Source of the DNA: Stichopus chloronotus
Lineage: Eukaryota; Echinodermata; Holothuroidea; Aspidochirotida; Stichopodidae
DNA: 64,000 nucleotides
Reading direction: 5' to 3'
Assembly (NCBI GenBank): GCA_021234535.1
Contig: CM037832.1
Coordinates: 5,863,135 to 5,927,134 of the forward strand
Position numbers and translations under genes: made by a program. Every line of letters begins with the position of its first letter. Position 1 is the stretch's first letter. The notes below the pieces were generated by a model, which worked only from the letters and a program-made list of their open reading frames with translations, was not told the DNA's origin and ran no database searches. Shown here piece after piece: positions 32,467-44,251 of the stretch.

Positions 32467-32883
32467 ACATATATGTGTGTGTGTGTGCGTGTACGTGCGC
32501 GTGTGCGCGCGCGCATGCGTATGTGTATATATATATGTGTATATATATATGTGTGTATATATATATGTGTATATATATGTGTATATATATGTGTATATAT
32601 ATGTGTATATATATGTGTATATATATGTGTATATATATGTGTATATATATGTGTATATATATGTGTATATATATGTGTATATATATGTGTATATATATGT
32701 GTATATATATGTGTATATATATGTGTATATATATGTGTATATATATGTGTATATATATGTGTATATATATGTGTATATATATGTGTATATATATGTGTAT
32801 ATATATGTTATATATGTGTATATATATGTGTATATATATGTGTATATATATGTGTATATATATGTATATATATATATATATAT
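32467..32883. repeat. GTGTATATATAT 12-bp microsatellite with GC-rich alternating start
   Basis: Starts with (GT)n and mixed GC/GT steps at 32475-32520 and continues as about 25 units of a 12-bp GTGTATATATAT repeat. It marks the 5' truncation point of Penelope copy 1. From 32467 to 32808 purines and pyrimidines alternate without a break. Reading frames across it (CVYI or IYIH repeats) are not genes. Confidence 0.97.
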
Positions 32884-33004
32884 AATACCACCACTTTACA
32901 GCACAAAACATCTCAAGTGTATTTAGGTTGTAAAACACAAAATATAAGTAAACACACAAATGGAGTAACTTTACTGACTTCCAAGTTTATTATATTATAT
33001 TATA

Positions 33005-33048
33005 AATCCCGACGTTTCGGAAGGGTCTACCTTTCTTCTTCAAGGCTA
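33005..33048 (-). ncRNA. Degenerate hammerhead-like motif upstream of Penelope copy 1
   Basis: The minus strand shows TTGAAGA, an imperfect 6-bp stem II, then CCGAAACGTCGGGA. GAAACGTCGGG is the typical 3' part of Penelope/pLTR hammerheads. It lies on the upstream side of the truncated ORF, past the 12-bp microsatellite, so it marks another terminal repeat piece in the same orientation. Its sequence differs clearly from the motif at 31.1 kb. Confidence 0.4.
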
Positions 33049-33327
33049 GTACAGACTGTTTTTCTTGTACTAAAACATACAATATACTGTACACAGAAAG
33101 AACGCACTGAAAGTTTGAAAAAGCGACTACAGAAAGTTAGTTTCGCTTCACTTACTTTTTTACGTTAAGACCCGTGGGTTGCAAAGTACTTAATCGGTAA
33201 ATTCAGGCTAGTTCTTTACGTTCCCGTACAGATTTAGCTGTGTTGGGACAGTGTGAAAGAGATAACTCAGGGATAAGAAGGGACTGAACTAATGTGTGTA
33301 GTTTGCTGGGTCGTACTGGCATGAACC

Positions 33328-33340
33328 TGACCTTTGACCT
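33328..33340 (+). repeat. Isolated perfect DR1 motif
   Basis: TGACCTTTGACCT without the rest of the minisatellite unit; possibly a relic of the same family or a chance match. Confidence 0.6.
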
Positions 33341-34164
33341 ACAAGTTTACTGTTAGATAGATAAACGTCGGAAAGATAAATCCGTATTAAAAATAATTAA
33401 AAAGACAGTGAGAGTAAAGCAACTCTTTTTAAATGTATCATCTCCCACCCCTAGTAACATTGAGTCCAGGTAACACATGAGCCCCAAGTAAGTGAATCCA
33501 TATAGGGTGCCAAGATCTATGAGGGGCAAATATGGGCCAGCCCAGATAACCATAAGACCCATGTTGGATAGTTATAGTTTCCATGTTGGATAATTGCCCA
33601 TGTGGACTCTAGAACTACCCAATATGGGTTATCTGGGTTAACCCATTGCCCCTTACAGGCCTTGGGTGCAAAGACATGTGGGCCCCATATATTCGTCCTT
33701 TACAATGTTACCTGCTGTGATAGTATTTATTGAAACGTTATATTATTCAAAGTAATTACATGGAAAGACACAAGCCATTTCCGGTTGGAGGCTTTGATGA
33801 ATCCTAAAACTAACAAATATCATTTTACTCGGTTTATGAAATAACTTTTGAGATCAGTCTCAACCAACGAGAAGAAAATTTGTCACGTGTTTCCCATATC
33901 GCCACAGAATGTACAGTAACAATCGCTTTCATAACGGCGGGATCGTAAAGCAAACGTTTCCGCGTTTATCGTGCCAAGGCGGCATTGAAAAGTGCAAGTA
34001 TTACCGACATAAGATTTAAAATTGACTCCACCGTATGCGATTGGTAATAAAAATTACAACTGAAGGCCTATGTATAGGACTAAAGCTATTAACAGCTCAG
34101 GACCAGAACGTGGAATCGTTCTCGAATAATTCCCCCAATCCAAAACAAGTCCCACCCTGACAAC

Positions 34165-34400
34165 TTATACCATCCATTTCTACCTGGACAATTCCAAACT
34201 GGGACAATTTCTCCCTCGGACAATTTTCACCCCCCCCCCTCTCCTTAATTTCACCCTAACACTGCCCATGAGAAGAATTAATCAGAGTAGAGTTGTCCAA
34301 AGGGGAATTCTTTGGGCTGGGAATTTTCCGTGAGAATTGTCCAGAGGAGATTGTCCAAAGGGGAATTGTCCCGGGGGAACACGCTTTACACCAGTTGGTA
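34165..34400. repeat. GGACAATT-rich fold-back-like repeat, copy 1
   Basis: The left part has GGACAATTCC and GGGACAATTT; the right part has the complement GAATTGTCC and AAGGGGAATTGTCCCGG. A related copy is at 49310-49560. Confidence 0.6.
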
Positions 34401-36414
34401 GTGATCAGGGTTGCCGACAGCAGGAGAACTTGGGTAAGTATACAAATGCCCGATACATGGGAAGGGTCCAAGGTGTCCGGAATCCCCTTTTCCCGACATA
34501 CGACGAGCAAAGGGGTCCCCCCGTCTTTCATAAGGGACAATTTTTCTTCGGAGAGAAACGATAATCGCAGTCGCTCTTTCGTTTTCACCAGTAGTACCGT
34601 AGTAGCCTGCTGAAATAGTTTAATAATAAACGAAAAGTCCCCCAAGTTTTTATTTAATCTGTAGCCTCTTTCCAAAACACCTCATTAGGCTACTTTCCAT
34701 ACAATGTCAGCGATTTATCGGCTGCTCATCAAGCAGTTGGCCTGTTGTATGATTTGTCAGAGTATGCAACGGTATCATAGGTTTGCGGTACACGGACATG
34801 CACGCTCCGTCAGTCATCTTACGCAGTGATTATTTCGAAGGTTGTACCAACCACTCTCCAACGATTTTTTTTTTTTTTTTTTGCGTGAGCCGTTCTCAGC
34901 AGCAAGGTGAACTAACCACGCTAATGGGGTAAACATAACTCCACTAATCTGTATTTTTCGAAAACAGTGGAGGGTTTTCACACGCATTTTCTGACCAAAA
35001 AAAAAAGTTATGGCAAACTGGACAAAAACAAGAGGGAGAGGTAAATAAGTTTTGATGCGTTATTCATGAAATTCCTCTCCACGCTTGTAGTGTTGCCCTA
35101 GTGATAGGAATAAAGCCAACTGTAAGCTAATAACTCCACATGCAGCCGAGAGTTGACTAGAAGTTACAATAGACGATTCTGTGTTTATTTCACATTATAC
35201 ATTCACCACCAGGTCAAATCCACACATTTGTGGTTTAGCACATTATGCTCACAACCTAGCAAGTCACAACCCTACTGCACATTCATAAACTTCACGAAAG
35301 AGAGTGGTAGGAAGTCGGATGGATGGTATACATTGGCACGCACTCGGTTAATACTGACACTTGTGATTCGACCACGTGGAGTTAAACACCACACCCAAAT
35401 AACCCCTTGGTTTAGATATTTTTTCATGAGAATGGATAGAGATACGGAAATGGGAGAGGCTCCCAATATGTTACAAGGGCTCCATCTGACTGCAAAATTT
35501 CCATAGAGTGACTTTTACATTTCAAGTTCTCTTGCACCGTATGTCGCGCGCACTTTTACAGTTGTGCACGATTTTTACGTTGTTCACACGACAGCATCGG
35601 TCTGTAGTTCCTTTTTCTTCAGCTATTGCCAGGTGGTAAGTTACACCAATTGGCTACACAACACAACTTTAACATATTAATGTGCAATGTCTTGATAGAG
35701 TTAAATGGGAACGCCGACTTGTAATCATGCTTGCTGACATACTTGAACAGTATCATTTTCTTGAAGATGCCTCGTCACGGAAACCTGACCATTCAATAAA
35801 TATTGCCACTTTTCACAACTTAACGCATAGTCAAATCAATCATTTCGTTCATGATGAAATTTTTGCTTAACTTCCTTAAAACATTCATGTAACTGTATCT
35901 AAACCCTGTATGTGTTTCTCAGCTTCAGGTCGTATTTAACTTTTTTTTTTTCTTTTCGTCTAGTGTAAGCCATGCAGTAACTTAATAGTTCCATGTAAAC
36001 TTTCACGATGACTTTGTTAGTGTAAGATGCCGACTTGAATTTTCAAGATGACAAATGTTGGCGCTGATGATAAGCTGAGGTGCCACTATATGGTGCATCC
36101 GGCTATGTTGCATGTGTTGGAGGTGAGACGACTAAGGGGCAAACTGTTTATCAGATCATACCAGGATATGTGCAGTTAATCGTTTTTTTTTTTTTTGGGG
36201 GGGGGGGGGGAGAGAGGTTAGCCTGCTTGTTCACAATTTCAGGGAGAATCTAGAAATCAAGGATAGACCTCTATTAGGTCAGTATCTCAGATCCCAAAAC
36301 GTTTCTCTAGCTCTGAAGTGATATAGTCTTAGGAACATAGACAATATCATAATCGTGCACGATGTTGGCCTATATGTCAAAATAACATATCAATATCGTA
36401 ATCATAATTCAAGA

Positions 36415-36550
36415 ATCATAATGAATTATGCATTCTCTTTCATTTATTCTTTAAACACCACGGAAATACTGAGGGGGGGGGGGGGTGGGAGAACTAAACG
36501 TACCTGTATCCCCCACTCCCCAACTTTTTCATGTCAGGGGTCCTAAATGA
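36415..36550. repeat. Dispersed repeat, copy 1
   Basis: AGAATCATAATGAATTATGC, then CTCTTT-ATTTATTC and AAATACTGAGGGGG; also found at 41526-41660. It includes a long G run. Confidence 0.7.
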
Positions 36551-38062
36551 ATTCCTTCCTCGTCATGATTCCTATAGCTTTTCTTGTGCCAGTTTGAAGT
36601 GAGTGATGTGTGTATTGGCTAATATTGCAAGAAGTAGATGTTCCACAAATCCACACTGAAAATATCCTGTGTGAGGAACTTTTGCCTTGTAGAATTGTCC
36701 TTGCGAATGACTCATTGTCACCGGCACGGCTGCAGAGAAACTGAGAGCTGTAGCTTAGCAACTAGTTTCATTTTCTTGCTTTTGTCTTCTGCCATTGTTG
36801 AAGCAATTCCATTTTCCAAAATATAAAATAAACTTATAAAGAGACAAAAAAAATCAAAGTTATTCAAAACAAACTGATGGTGGCAGTTTCAAAACGTGGA
36901 TAAATATACTAGTCTCCTATACACAAAAGTGATAGCCAATCGAGGGTGCCACCCCTCAGTGGTGATGCCTGCTGCATGGTAAAACTTTAGCAAGGGGAGC
37001 CTCCCCCCCCCAAAAAAAAAAAACCGACAATGTTATCATCCATCACACACGCGCCGGTAGGAGGCAGAAATCAGGGGGGGTTAGAGCCAGCAGGAGAGGA
37101 GAGGGACCACCACTCTTGAAGCACTTGGTGGGGTATGGGGGGGGGCTAAGCGCCTCACTTTTTTCATTGAAGGATGTACTCCCCCAGACCCAACCTTTTT
37201 CCGGTTCCCCTCCATTGTCACCTTAACATATACTGATATGGATAAAATATGACCTTTAATGAAAAGACAAGCTCTTTGTCGCGTTGTGCCGCAGATATAT
37301 AGTACTGCATGTTTACTTGAGGGAAGCCTCTATTGAAAAAGCACTTCAACGATTTTAAAGATCAACTGATATTTCAATGTATCATATAACATAGACTTTG
37401 TAGAATTGTAAGTATCTAATTTTTTGTCTTTTTCTAAACCTACCGCATGACGGTACATATATATTTGTTACTTGGATTTGTTTCACTTGTTTGTCTATGG
37501 AGCTCCATGGTTCGTTGCATAACTCTTAATTTGTGTTCCGTAGTTATGATAGTTTCCTTTTTTGATGCTTTCCTTCCTTTTTGTTTTTATTGGTTTTGTT
37601 TTTTTTTTCGCTCTTCCTGCATGAAGACTGAAGTTAGCCTAAATTACATTGTACAACTTAACTATAGGCTGATGTAAGTTTGCAAATGAATTTACAATTG
37701 TAACGTGTAGCCTTTGTGGTAACATATGTAAGTCAATCAATTAACGACCCTTTTCAGTGAAAAAAAGATATTGCAAAAACAAATATATGAGAGAAAAACC
37801 TTTGGTGAGTTTCTCCTTAGCCTATTCTGCCAGTTTCGTGAACTTCGTTTGAGCAATACAGTCGCCGGAAAGCACTATTTAGCCTACACACTTACACCCC
37901 TGAGCCATATTTGCATTATCTTGAACTGTAGAAGCGAGGCGATGACGTCACATTTGAAGTGCAGTGCCGCCAGACCTGGTCGCCGCCAGACCTGGTCTAA
38001 TGATTAGGACTGGTACGTATACTGTCAAAGGTCATTGAACAGACATCCGATACAAGTGTCTA

Positions 38063-38260
38063 GTGTTCTCATCAGACGATGGTGCTCGGCCTGAGGAAGA
38101 AGCCCTTTTACGAGCAACGTGCAGACAGGACTATATTAGGCAGAAGGCCACCATCAGTTGGCGTGGGGAGTATAAACCTTACAACCTCCCTCCTCTCAGC
38201 GGATGGCTGGGAAGGCACTTGCTGGGTGTCCTAAGTCGCATGTACCCGGCCTTGAAGTAG
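38063..38260 (+). CDS. Unidentified possible terminal exon
   Basis: The frame reads SSDDGARPEEEALLRATCRQ then DYIRQKATISWRGEYKPYNL and PPLSGWLGRHLLGVLSRMYP, ending ALK-TAG. The composition (Trp, Arg, Tyr, Pro, balanced charge) is protein-like and unlike surrounding AT-rich noise. A possible acceptor, TTCTCATCAG, lies at 38066-38075, giving an exon from about 38076. No upstream exon or start was found and the family was not recognised. Just before it, GCCGCCAGACCTGGTC is duplicated. Confidence 0.4.
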   Translation: MFSSDDGARPEEEALLRATCRQDYIRQKATISWRGEYKPYNLPPLSGWLGRHLLGVLSRMYPALK

Positions 38261-38319
38261 AGATTTCATGTTTGCCATTTCTTACTTAATTTCCAGTTAT
38301 TCGAGAAACATGCATGTGG

Positions 38320-38840
38320 AACTGATCGGTAAACCAAGTTTCATTTGACAAACGTGGTTCATTAGTCCGTAAACGAGGTTTTGTCAAGTTTCTCGCTCAA
38401 AAGACTTTTGATTCATCGATATGTGACAAACCTTGTTTATAGATTATTTAACTTAATTGAGGTTTGACGTGGATAAAGCTGGTTTTTGACTGATAATCAA
38501 GTGATAAACATGGTTTTCCTACTTTGATAAACGGGTTCATCACTTTAGTGGTAGTCTAGTAACCTTTTATCAAATTAACAAACTCGATAAACCAGGTATT
38601 TCAGTTCGATAAACTTGGTTTATTAAACCTGTTTTATCAATTTTATGAGCTTGGGTTTAAAATATATACTGAGCAGTCGATAGGCATGTATTATCGTCTG
38701 ATAAACTTGATTTATCAAACCGACAAACGTGGTTTTAGACCAATTGACCTGGTTTCTTGGTGGATTAAGCATGCCGAGGTTTACCGGTCGATATTGAATC
38801 ATGCATTTTTATTGGTCGATAAACCAGGGTTTCTCGAGTT
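38320..38840. repeat. Degenerate array of GATAAAC..GGTTT motifs
   Basis: At least ten copies of (T/C)GATAAAC-NN-GGTTT, several extended to palindromes such as TGATAAACTTGATTTATCA. Spacing is irregular (30-60 bp). Confidence 0.75.
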
Positions 38841-38991
38841 ATTTCTCATTTGATTTGCCGTATGCAGATCACTAGGAGATGACATTTCCAAGACCATTTA
38901 TCTGTTTTATCCTCAAATTTGTAACATTATAGTAACTGGATGCGATAAGCGTCTGTTTTCAATAGTGCGTCAACACTAAAATAGTCTGTCT

Positions 38992-39464
38992 CCAATGAAG
39001 GCAAGCTAGTCTCTGGGTGTCGCAACAAGGCCGACATGGAACGCCAAAAGAAAAAAAAAAGGAATCGTGATTTCTCGGATTAGATGCCATGGTTATAACA
39101 TCAATGCAGTGAACAAAGAGTATCCTTTCCACTTGATCTGTTAGTTTCACCTTCGATTCGAGGACTGAAAAAGCAAACGTACTTAACCCAGGGTATAGCC
39201 ATCTACGCCACTATACGAAACACTTATCTGTCGAGGATGTGGCAAAGTAAGTCGAAAGGTCTGTTGAACATAATCAAAAGCCTTTGAAAAGTAAAAGTCC
39301 AATGTAATAGCAAAGCATTTTAGTTACCAAAGGAAAGAATACTATTTGTGCATTGATGTTGTAACCATGACATCTAATCCAGGCACTCATGATTCGTTTT
39401 GACCATTTGGCGTTCCATGTCGGCCATGTTACTGTACCCAAAGACTAGTCTTCGGCATTGAGGC
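38992..39464. repeat. Fold-back repeat with ~140-bp arms
   Basis: Arms 38992-39132 and 39323-39464 are about 80% reverse-complementary; the best core is GGCCGACATGGAACGCCAAA. The loop is ~190 bp. No coding content; probably a MITE-like or fold-back element. Confidence 0.85.
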
Positions 39465-41117
39465 TAATCTGTTTACAAGGTGCGTGGATGCAACATTATG
39501 TTGAGTGTGTAGGCCTATTACATTGAAATCAAAGGCAGCAGCACTTATTTGGATAAACATGCACTCTCCCTCCCAACTGGATTTGAGTAAAGGCCTACCC
39601 TGTATGGGGGAGGGGGGATCGTGATAGCACCTGCGGGGATCTGGAAAAGGCCCCCCATTCAAAAAAATCCTTCCAACACCCATGAGTATGTGTAGAAATT
39701 AATATTACGCTTAATGAAAATTCGGGGAAGAACATATTTGCCACGTGGGGCGTCAGACATTGATAAGTTTTATCGTGAATCTGATTTTGCTACACTTTGT
39801 TGGGTATTAGTTTGGTTAGGTGTTTTTTGTTTTTGTTTTTGGAGGGGGAGGGGGTTGGGGTGGATTGCAGGGCATCCTATTGGGACTTTTGCCCTCCTTT
39901 GCCCATAAACTTTTAATGTTATTTCGCATCTTTTCACCGAGTGTGTAGAATAGTACGGGCCACTGTAAAACCCAATTTTCAATGTCGGGTTTCCATACAT
40001 GTTAAAGACAAGTTACTGTCAAAGACAATGGACCGCCTCCGGTGCTCCATTGTCATTGGTTACTGTGTTGTGGATAAGTATTTAAAGTAGTACATTTGTA
40101 GCCGGCAATGCACACTTAACGTTAAACAACACTAAAATCACACACAATAAAACCAGGGAGCTTACTGCCGCGGCAGCGCGCTTCGTGGGGTGATTTCCCT
40201 TGCATATGCGCTTGCAAATTACGTTACAAGCCAGCTACCGGCCTGAGTACGGACTTACCAATGGAGGAAACTCACGAGACATGAATGAACGGTACTTGAT
40301 ATTATGTCTACTGTCTTTGGAAAATCGATCGTGGCTGAAATTAAACACTGATCAGAGGCTCTAGAGAAAATTAGTTGAGTATCTAAAGAAAAATAGAGCA
40401 TCCAAAAAATCCACATAACATTGTAACTTGTCTAACTAGGCTAGATTCGGGCAACACCACTACTTAGGCTAGGAGAAGGACTCAACGAAAGTAGGCCTAG
40501 GCCTAAACTAAATTACGCCTATTGTTGCACGAGAGACATGTTTAAAAGTAATATAGGCTAAGGCTTCGAAGAGGGGCAGCTTACTGCATATCGGCTAAAA
40601 AATTCATCATTTTCGGAAGATTTACCCCTGGGCTAGCCTAAGCTGTTGTGTTTTATGCTGCTATACCCTTCTGGACAAGTCACTGACATGTGTTTGGAAA
40701 CAGGGCTAGCAAGTAAGAGGAGTGCATACGGTGCACCTTGATGCAGAGCTGACTAGCTTAGTTAATCATCCAGAGTGGGCATGAGCTAAAGACATTGATC
40801 ACTTTCCACAAACAATTACTTTTTTTGTGTGCACTTAAATTAAAGCTTATGCTATAGGTAATAGCATATAAGTTACTCAAAAGAATCAGTCAGAGTCAAA
40901 CAACAAAAATCAGCAATAATATGACACTTCATCTCCCACGCTTGGTTTGGAGTAACATGCTTGGAAAATAGTGTGACTTACTACTATTTTTGAAAAGTGC
41001 AATCAAGACTGTGATGCACTGTATTTACTATGGCAAACTTATAAGGGGGCATCATAACTACAGTACATGAATGAATATGCGTAACACAACGGGGCTATGT
41101 CGATATTCCTGTGACCA

Positions 41118-41283
41118 GTTCAATCTTCCCAGGGTTCCATGTTCCCGAGGTTCAATGTTCCCAAAGTTCGATGTCCCAGAGGTTCAATGTTTCCAAGGTG
41201 AAATGTTTCTGAGGTTCAATGTTTCTGAGCTTGATGTCTTATTTTCCCGGGATTCAATGTTCCAGAAGTTCAATGTACCCAAG
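41118..41283. repeat. 16-bp minisatellite
   Basis: Nine units of the GTTCAATGTTCCCRAG type: seven in exact 16-bp register from 41118 to 41229, an interrupted stretch to 41251, and two more units. Continuous reading frames over it are artefacts. Confidence 0.92.
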
Positions 41284-41525
41284 GCTGAAGGTGGTGACTG
41301 CTAACAGAGCTGTCTAAGCTGACCACCACCATGGATTGGAATGGAGGGTACGAGAAATTTTTTTACTTTTTCAAATTCCCCAGACGGCTGGGAAATGGCG
41401 CACTGGCCTTTGAAGAGCTGCATGTTCCAAGTCTTAAAAAGGAATCTTATATGCCTGCAAATTTCTCAATTAAGGAGGGCAAAAATAATTGTAAGAAAAA
41501 TGGCAATACAGGTAATCGAGAACAA

Positions 41526-41660
41526 GAATCATAATGAATTATGCATCCTCTTTTATTTTATCCATGGATCACTAAGCAAATACTGAGGGGGACTAAACAT
41601 ATATTTAATCCCCAAACACACGTTATTCATCAGAACAGTGGAGTCATGCACATCTGTTGT
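41526..41660. repeat. Dispersed repeat, copy 2
   Basis: Same order of motifs as at 36415-36550, diverged. Confidence 0.7.
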
Positions 41661-43753
41661 TTGCAGGGGGTCAAGAGACTTGATGTATACCCCAGGAGCA
41701 TGGCTCGAATTGTTTCTTCTAACTGGGCCTGAGACATGGAAGAGGGGCATCAACATCTTCATTGAGTGTAATATACAATGTGATCCACCTCCGTTGAAGT
41801 GGTGAGCCTAGAAGTTACGAAATTATGAAAATTATAAAATTTCCTAGAAATTATGGAAGGACCGTCTAAGAGGAGTGCCACATTCAGTCACAGAGGAGCG
41901 TACCAGAAAAATTTAGATAAATACACCCCCTAGATTGCTGAAAATCTCCCTTCCCAGACTCTGCAAGCGCGCTATGCAGGAAGTGGCACTGTCACTATTT
42001 TGTTGGATGAAAAACCCATCTCTGTGTGTCATCAGAAGTTTTGTAAAAGTCTAATAAAATATGTACATTTCATGATGAATACTGCATGTACTTGTTTGAG
42101 TTTTAAAGGCTGAATATGAGCAACACCATCATCCTTCCATGGATGTGGAGAGTGCTAAAAGTACTCAAGCTTGAATTTTCTTCCCATCCTTTTGTCTTTC
42201 TATCTTTTCATTGAAAAGAGACGGGCTCAAGGCAAGATGTTTAAGTCGTGTTGCCAGCAACCACAAAGTACAGATATGTACATTTAGCACCAATTTATTG
42301 ATTCACTCGTCTATGGAAAAACAGCCTCTGTGAACCAATGTATACACAAAGAAGTTAATATAAATAAAATGCATACTGTATAAGAAATTATCCTGTGAAT
42401 AAATGGACGCTGATTATGAGCACGTGCAAACTACTCTACCTCGACTCTTGACCAGTCATTCACTCATAAAATTTCTCTGGCAACACTTCAAAAAAATAAG
42501 TGCAGACTATAGAAATGACATTAAGATTTATGGAAAGGGAATAAAAAAATCATACTATCGCTTTGGGTCGATTTGAGTCCATCATCGTATACCAATGGTG
42601 CATGATCCCCCTAGCAGGAACCAGCTCCTCAAAATGGATCGTTACCACCCTTTCAACTCACCTCAGTACACATCAGTACACTCTACATTGCTGGATCGAG
42701 TACCAATGCAGCAATAACAAAAAATGAAAGCAAAATATCCAAATGCTACAAGAACAAGATGTACCTGCACCTTAGAGGTTGCATGCATACAGTTACATTT
42801 AAATCACTTGAATTAGGACGAATAATGGCATCATTCTTCATATGAATACTTTTGTAGGCCTCAGATTCCTTAGTCTGGAGGCTGACCACAACCCTTATTC
42901 TGTTATCCACTCACCAGTCCAACATGAATTGAACGACAGCTGACATCCTGTCACAGCCACATAACCGCCTTGGGGAATCTACAGAAACATATGGTAGGTT
43001 TCCACCCACACTTGAACGGTCTTCCTGCAAGCAGGGACATCTAAATCTACCCAAACCTGGAGCAACGGCAAAATGTCCGGCACAACCTCTCCTGGCAGGT
43101 GACAGATGGAGAGTGCAAAACAAAAGATGTACTACCACATGGTCCACCCGGCCAGCCACATCACTTGCCCAGAAATATCCTAGTCCTAGAACTGTGGCAG
43201 CAGCCAATGTGTAATACCAGATTCCATCCCTGGTAACCTCCAGCCAATCAGGATACATGCACATGATCATGATCTACTCTAACTGGCACCTGAATATTGC
43301 TGCTGAAAGTTGGAAAGTGGCTTGAGCATGCACAATGGGGTTCAGAGGTCATACTCTGTAGGAGACCAGGAACACCCTGGGAGCAAGAGAAGAAGAACTA
43401 TAAGGGAGGCCAATTGAAAAAGTCTTGTAGGCTCTGCGCCAACAAAAAGTGGTACTCCACTTAAGTGAGAATATTGCAGAAGGGGACAGAGGTGGTAGTG
43501 GTGACGATGTGAACATTGATGAGATTCATCCTCATAAGACTGGACCTGATGACACAAGACCTAGTGATGAACAGCCTCCAAAATTTGCCTCACCTGAAAT
43601 TTATTGGGTAACATCTTTGTCTACTAGGTACAGAAAGAGAGGAGGCATTAAATACCTACTTTGAGCTTATCATAGGCCTATATTCTTTATCAAAAGCAAG
43701 GAAGGTGAAGCTTCAGTTACTTGGTGTCTGACCATAACAATTCAACAAACCAA

Positions 43754-44251
43754 TTAGGGAAGAGTGATGTCTAGGTTGGGTGTAATTCCTGAACTAGTAG
43801 TAAGGTGCAGGGAGGGAGGGGGAGGGACTAGGGGGTGAAAAGGATGCCATTTCATTGTTTGCCTTGGGCACTGCTTCGGGCACTCATACCACTGCATTGA
43901 TGGTATTGTCATGGTACACAAATGGAATATTGTGTACAGCAGTTTCTGAAGATATGTCAACATGTTTTTCTCTGATTTTTCAGGAAAATATACCAAAGAA
44001 ATCTGAAAGCTGCTGTGCAAATTTTGAACACTCTCTGCACGGCTACTGTTAGTACTGGTGGTGGTAGGACTGTAGCCTTTACTAAACTGTGCAGTGTTGT
44101 TGAGTTGGCATGTGTTAATTGTGTACACATTAATCAGTAACCTCTGAGACTCTGGTACTGCGTCAACAAACCTGATATTTTGATAATCACCATCATCATC
44201 AGTCACACCCATCCTGAACTTACACATCCTATTCAAAGAGTTCCATGTCAA
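43754..44251 (-). CDS. Hypothetical 165-codon open frame
   Basis: Long for this composition: starts MTWNSLNRMCKFRMGVTDDD then GDYQNIRFVDAVPESQRLLI, with a Pro-rich C-terminus. No domain recognised. No splice sites or homologue can be claimed; it may be part of an unknown repeat or chance. Nearby frames at 42911-43270 (minus; GIWYYTLAAATVLGLGYF) are likewise unidentified. Confidence 0.2.
   Translation of the reverse strand: MTWNSLNRMCKFRMGVTDDDGDYQNIRFVDAVPESQRLLINVYTINTCQLNNTAQFSKGYSPTTTSTNSSRAESVQNLHSSFQISLVYFPEKSEKNMLTYLQKLLYTIFHLCTMTIPSMQWYECPKQCPRQTMKWHPFHPLVPPPPSLHLTTSSGITPNLDITLP

Larger units (their letters stand above)
33350..37980. other. Intergenic, mostly unrecognised
   Basis: Apart from the repeats listed, only short frames and homopolymer runs (T at 34867-34882, G at 36197-36210 and 36473-36485). 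Confidence 0.55.

Noticed and set aside
32440..33168. Long open frames of CVYI, IYVY or IYIH repeats on both strands
   Set aside because: Translation of the GTGTATATATAT microsatellite; open in all frames because the repeat lacks stop codons.
40021..40060. GACAATGGA/TCCATTGTC hairpin
   Set aside because: 9-bp arms in AT-rich DNA are expected by chance and nothing around it gives a role.
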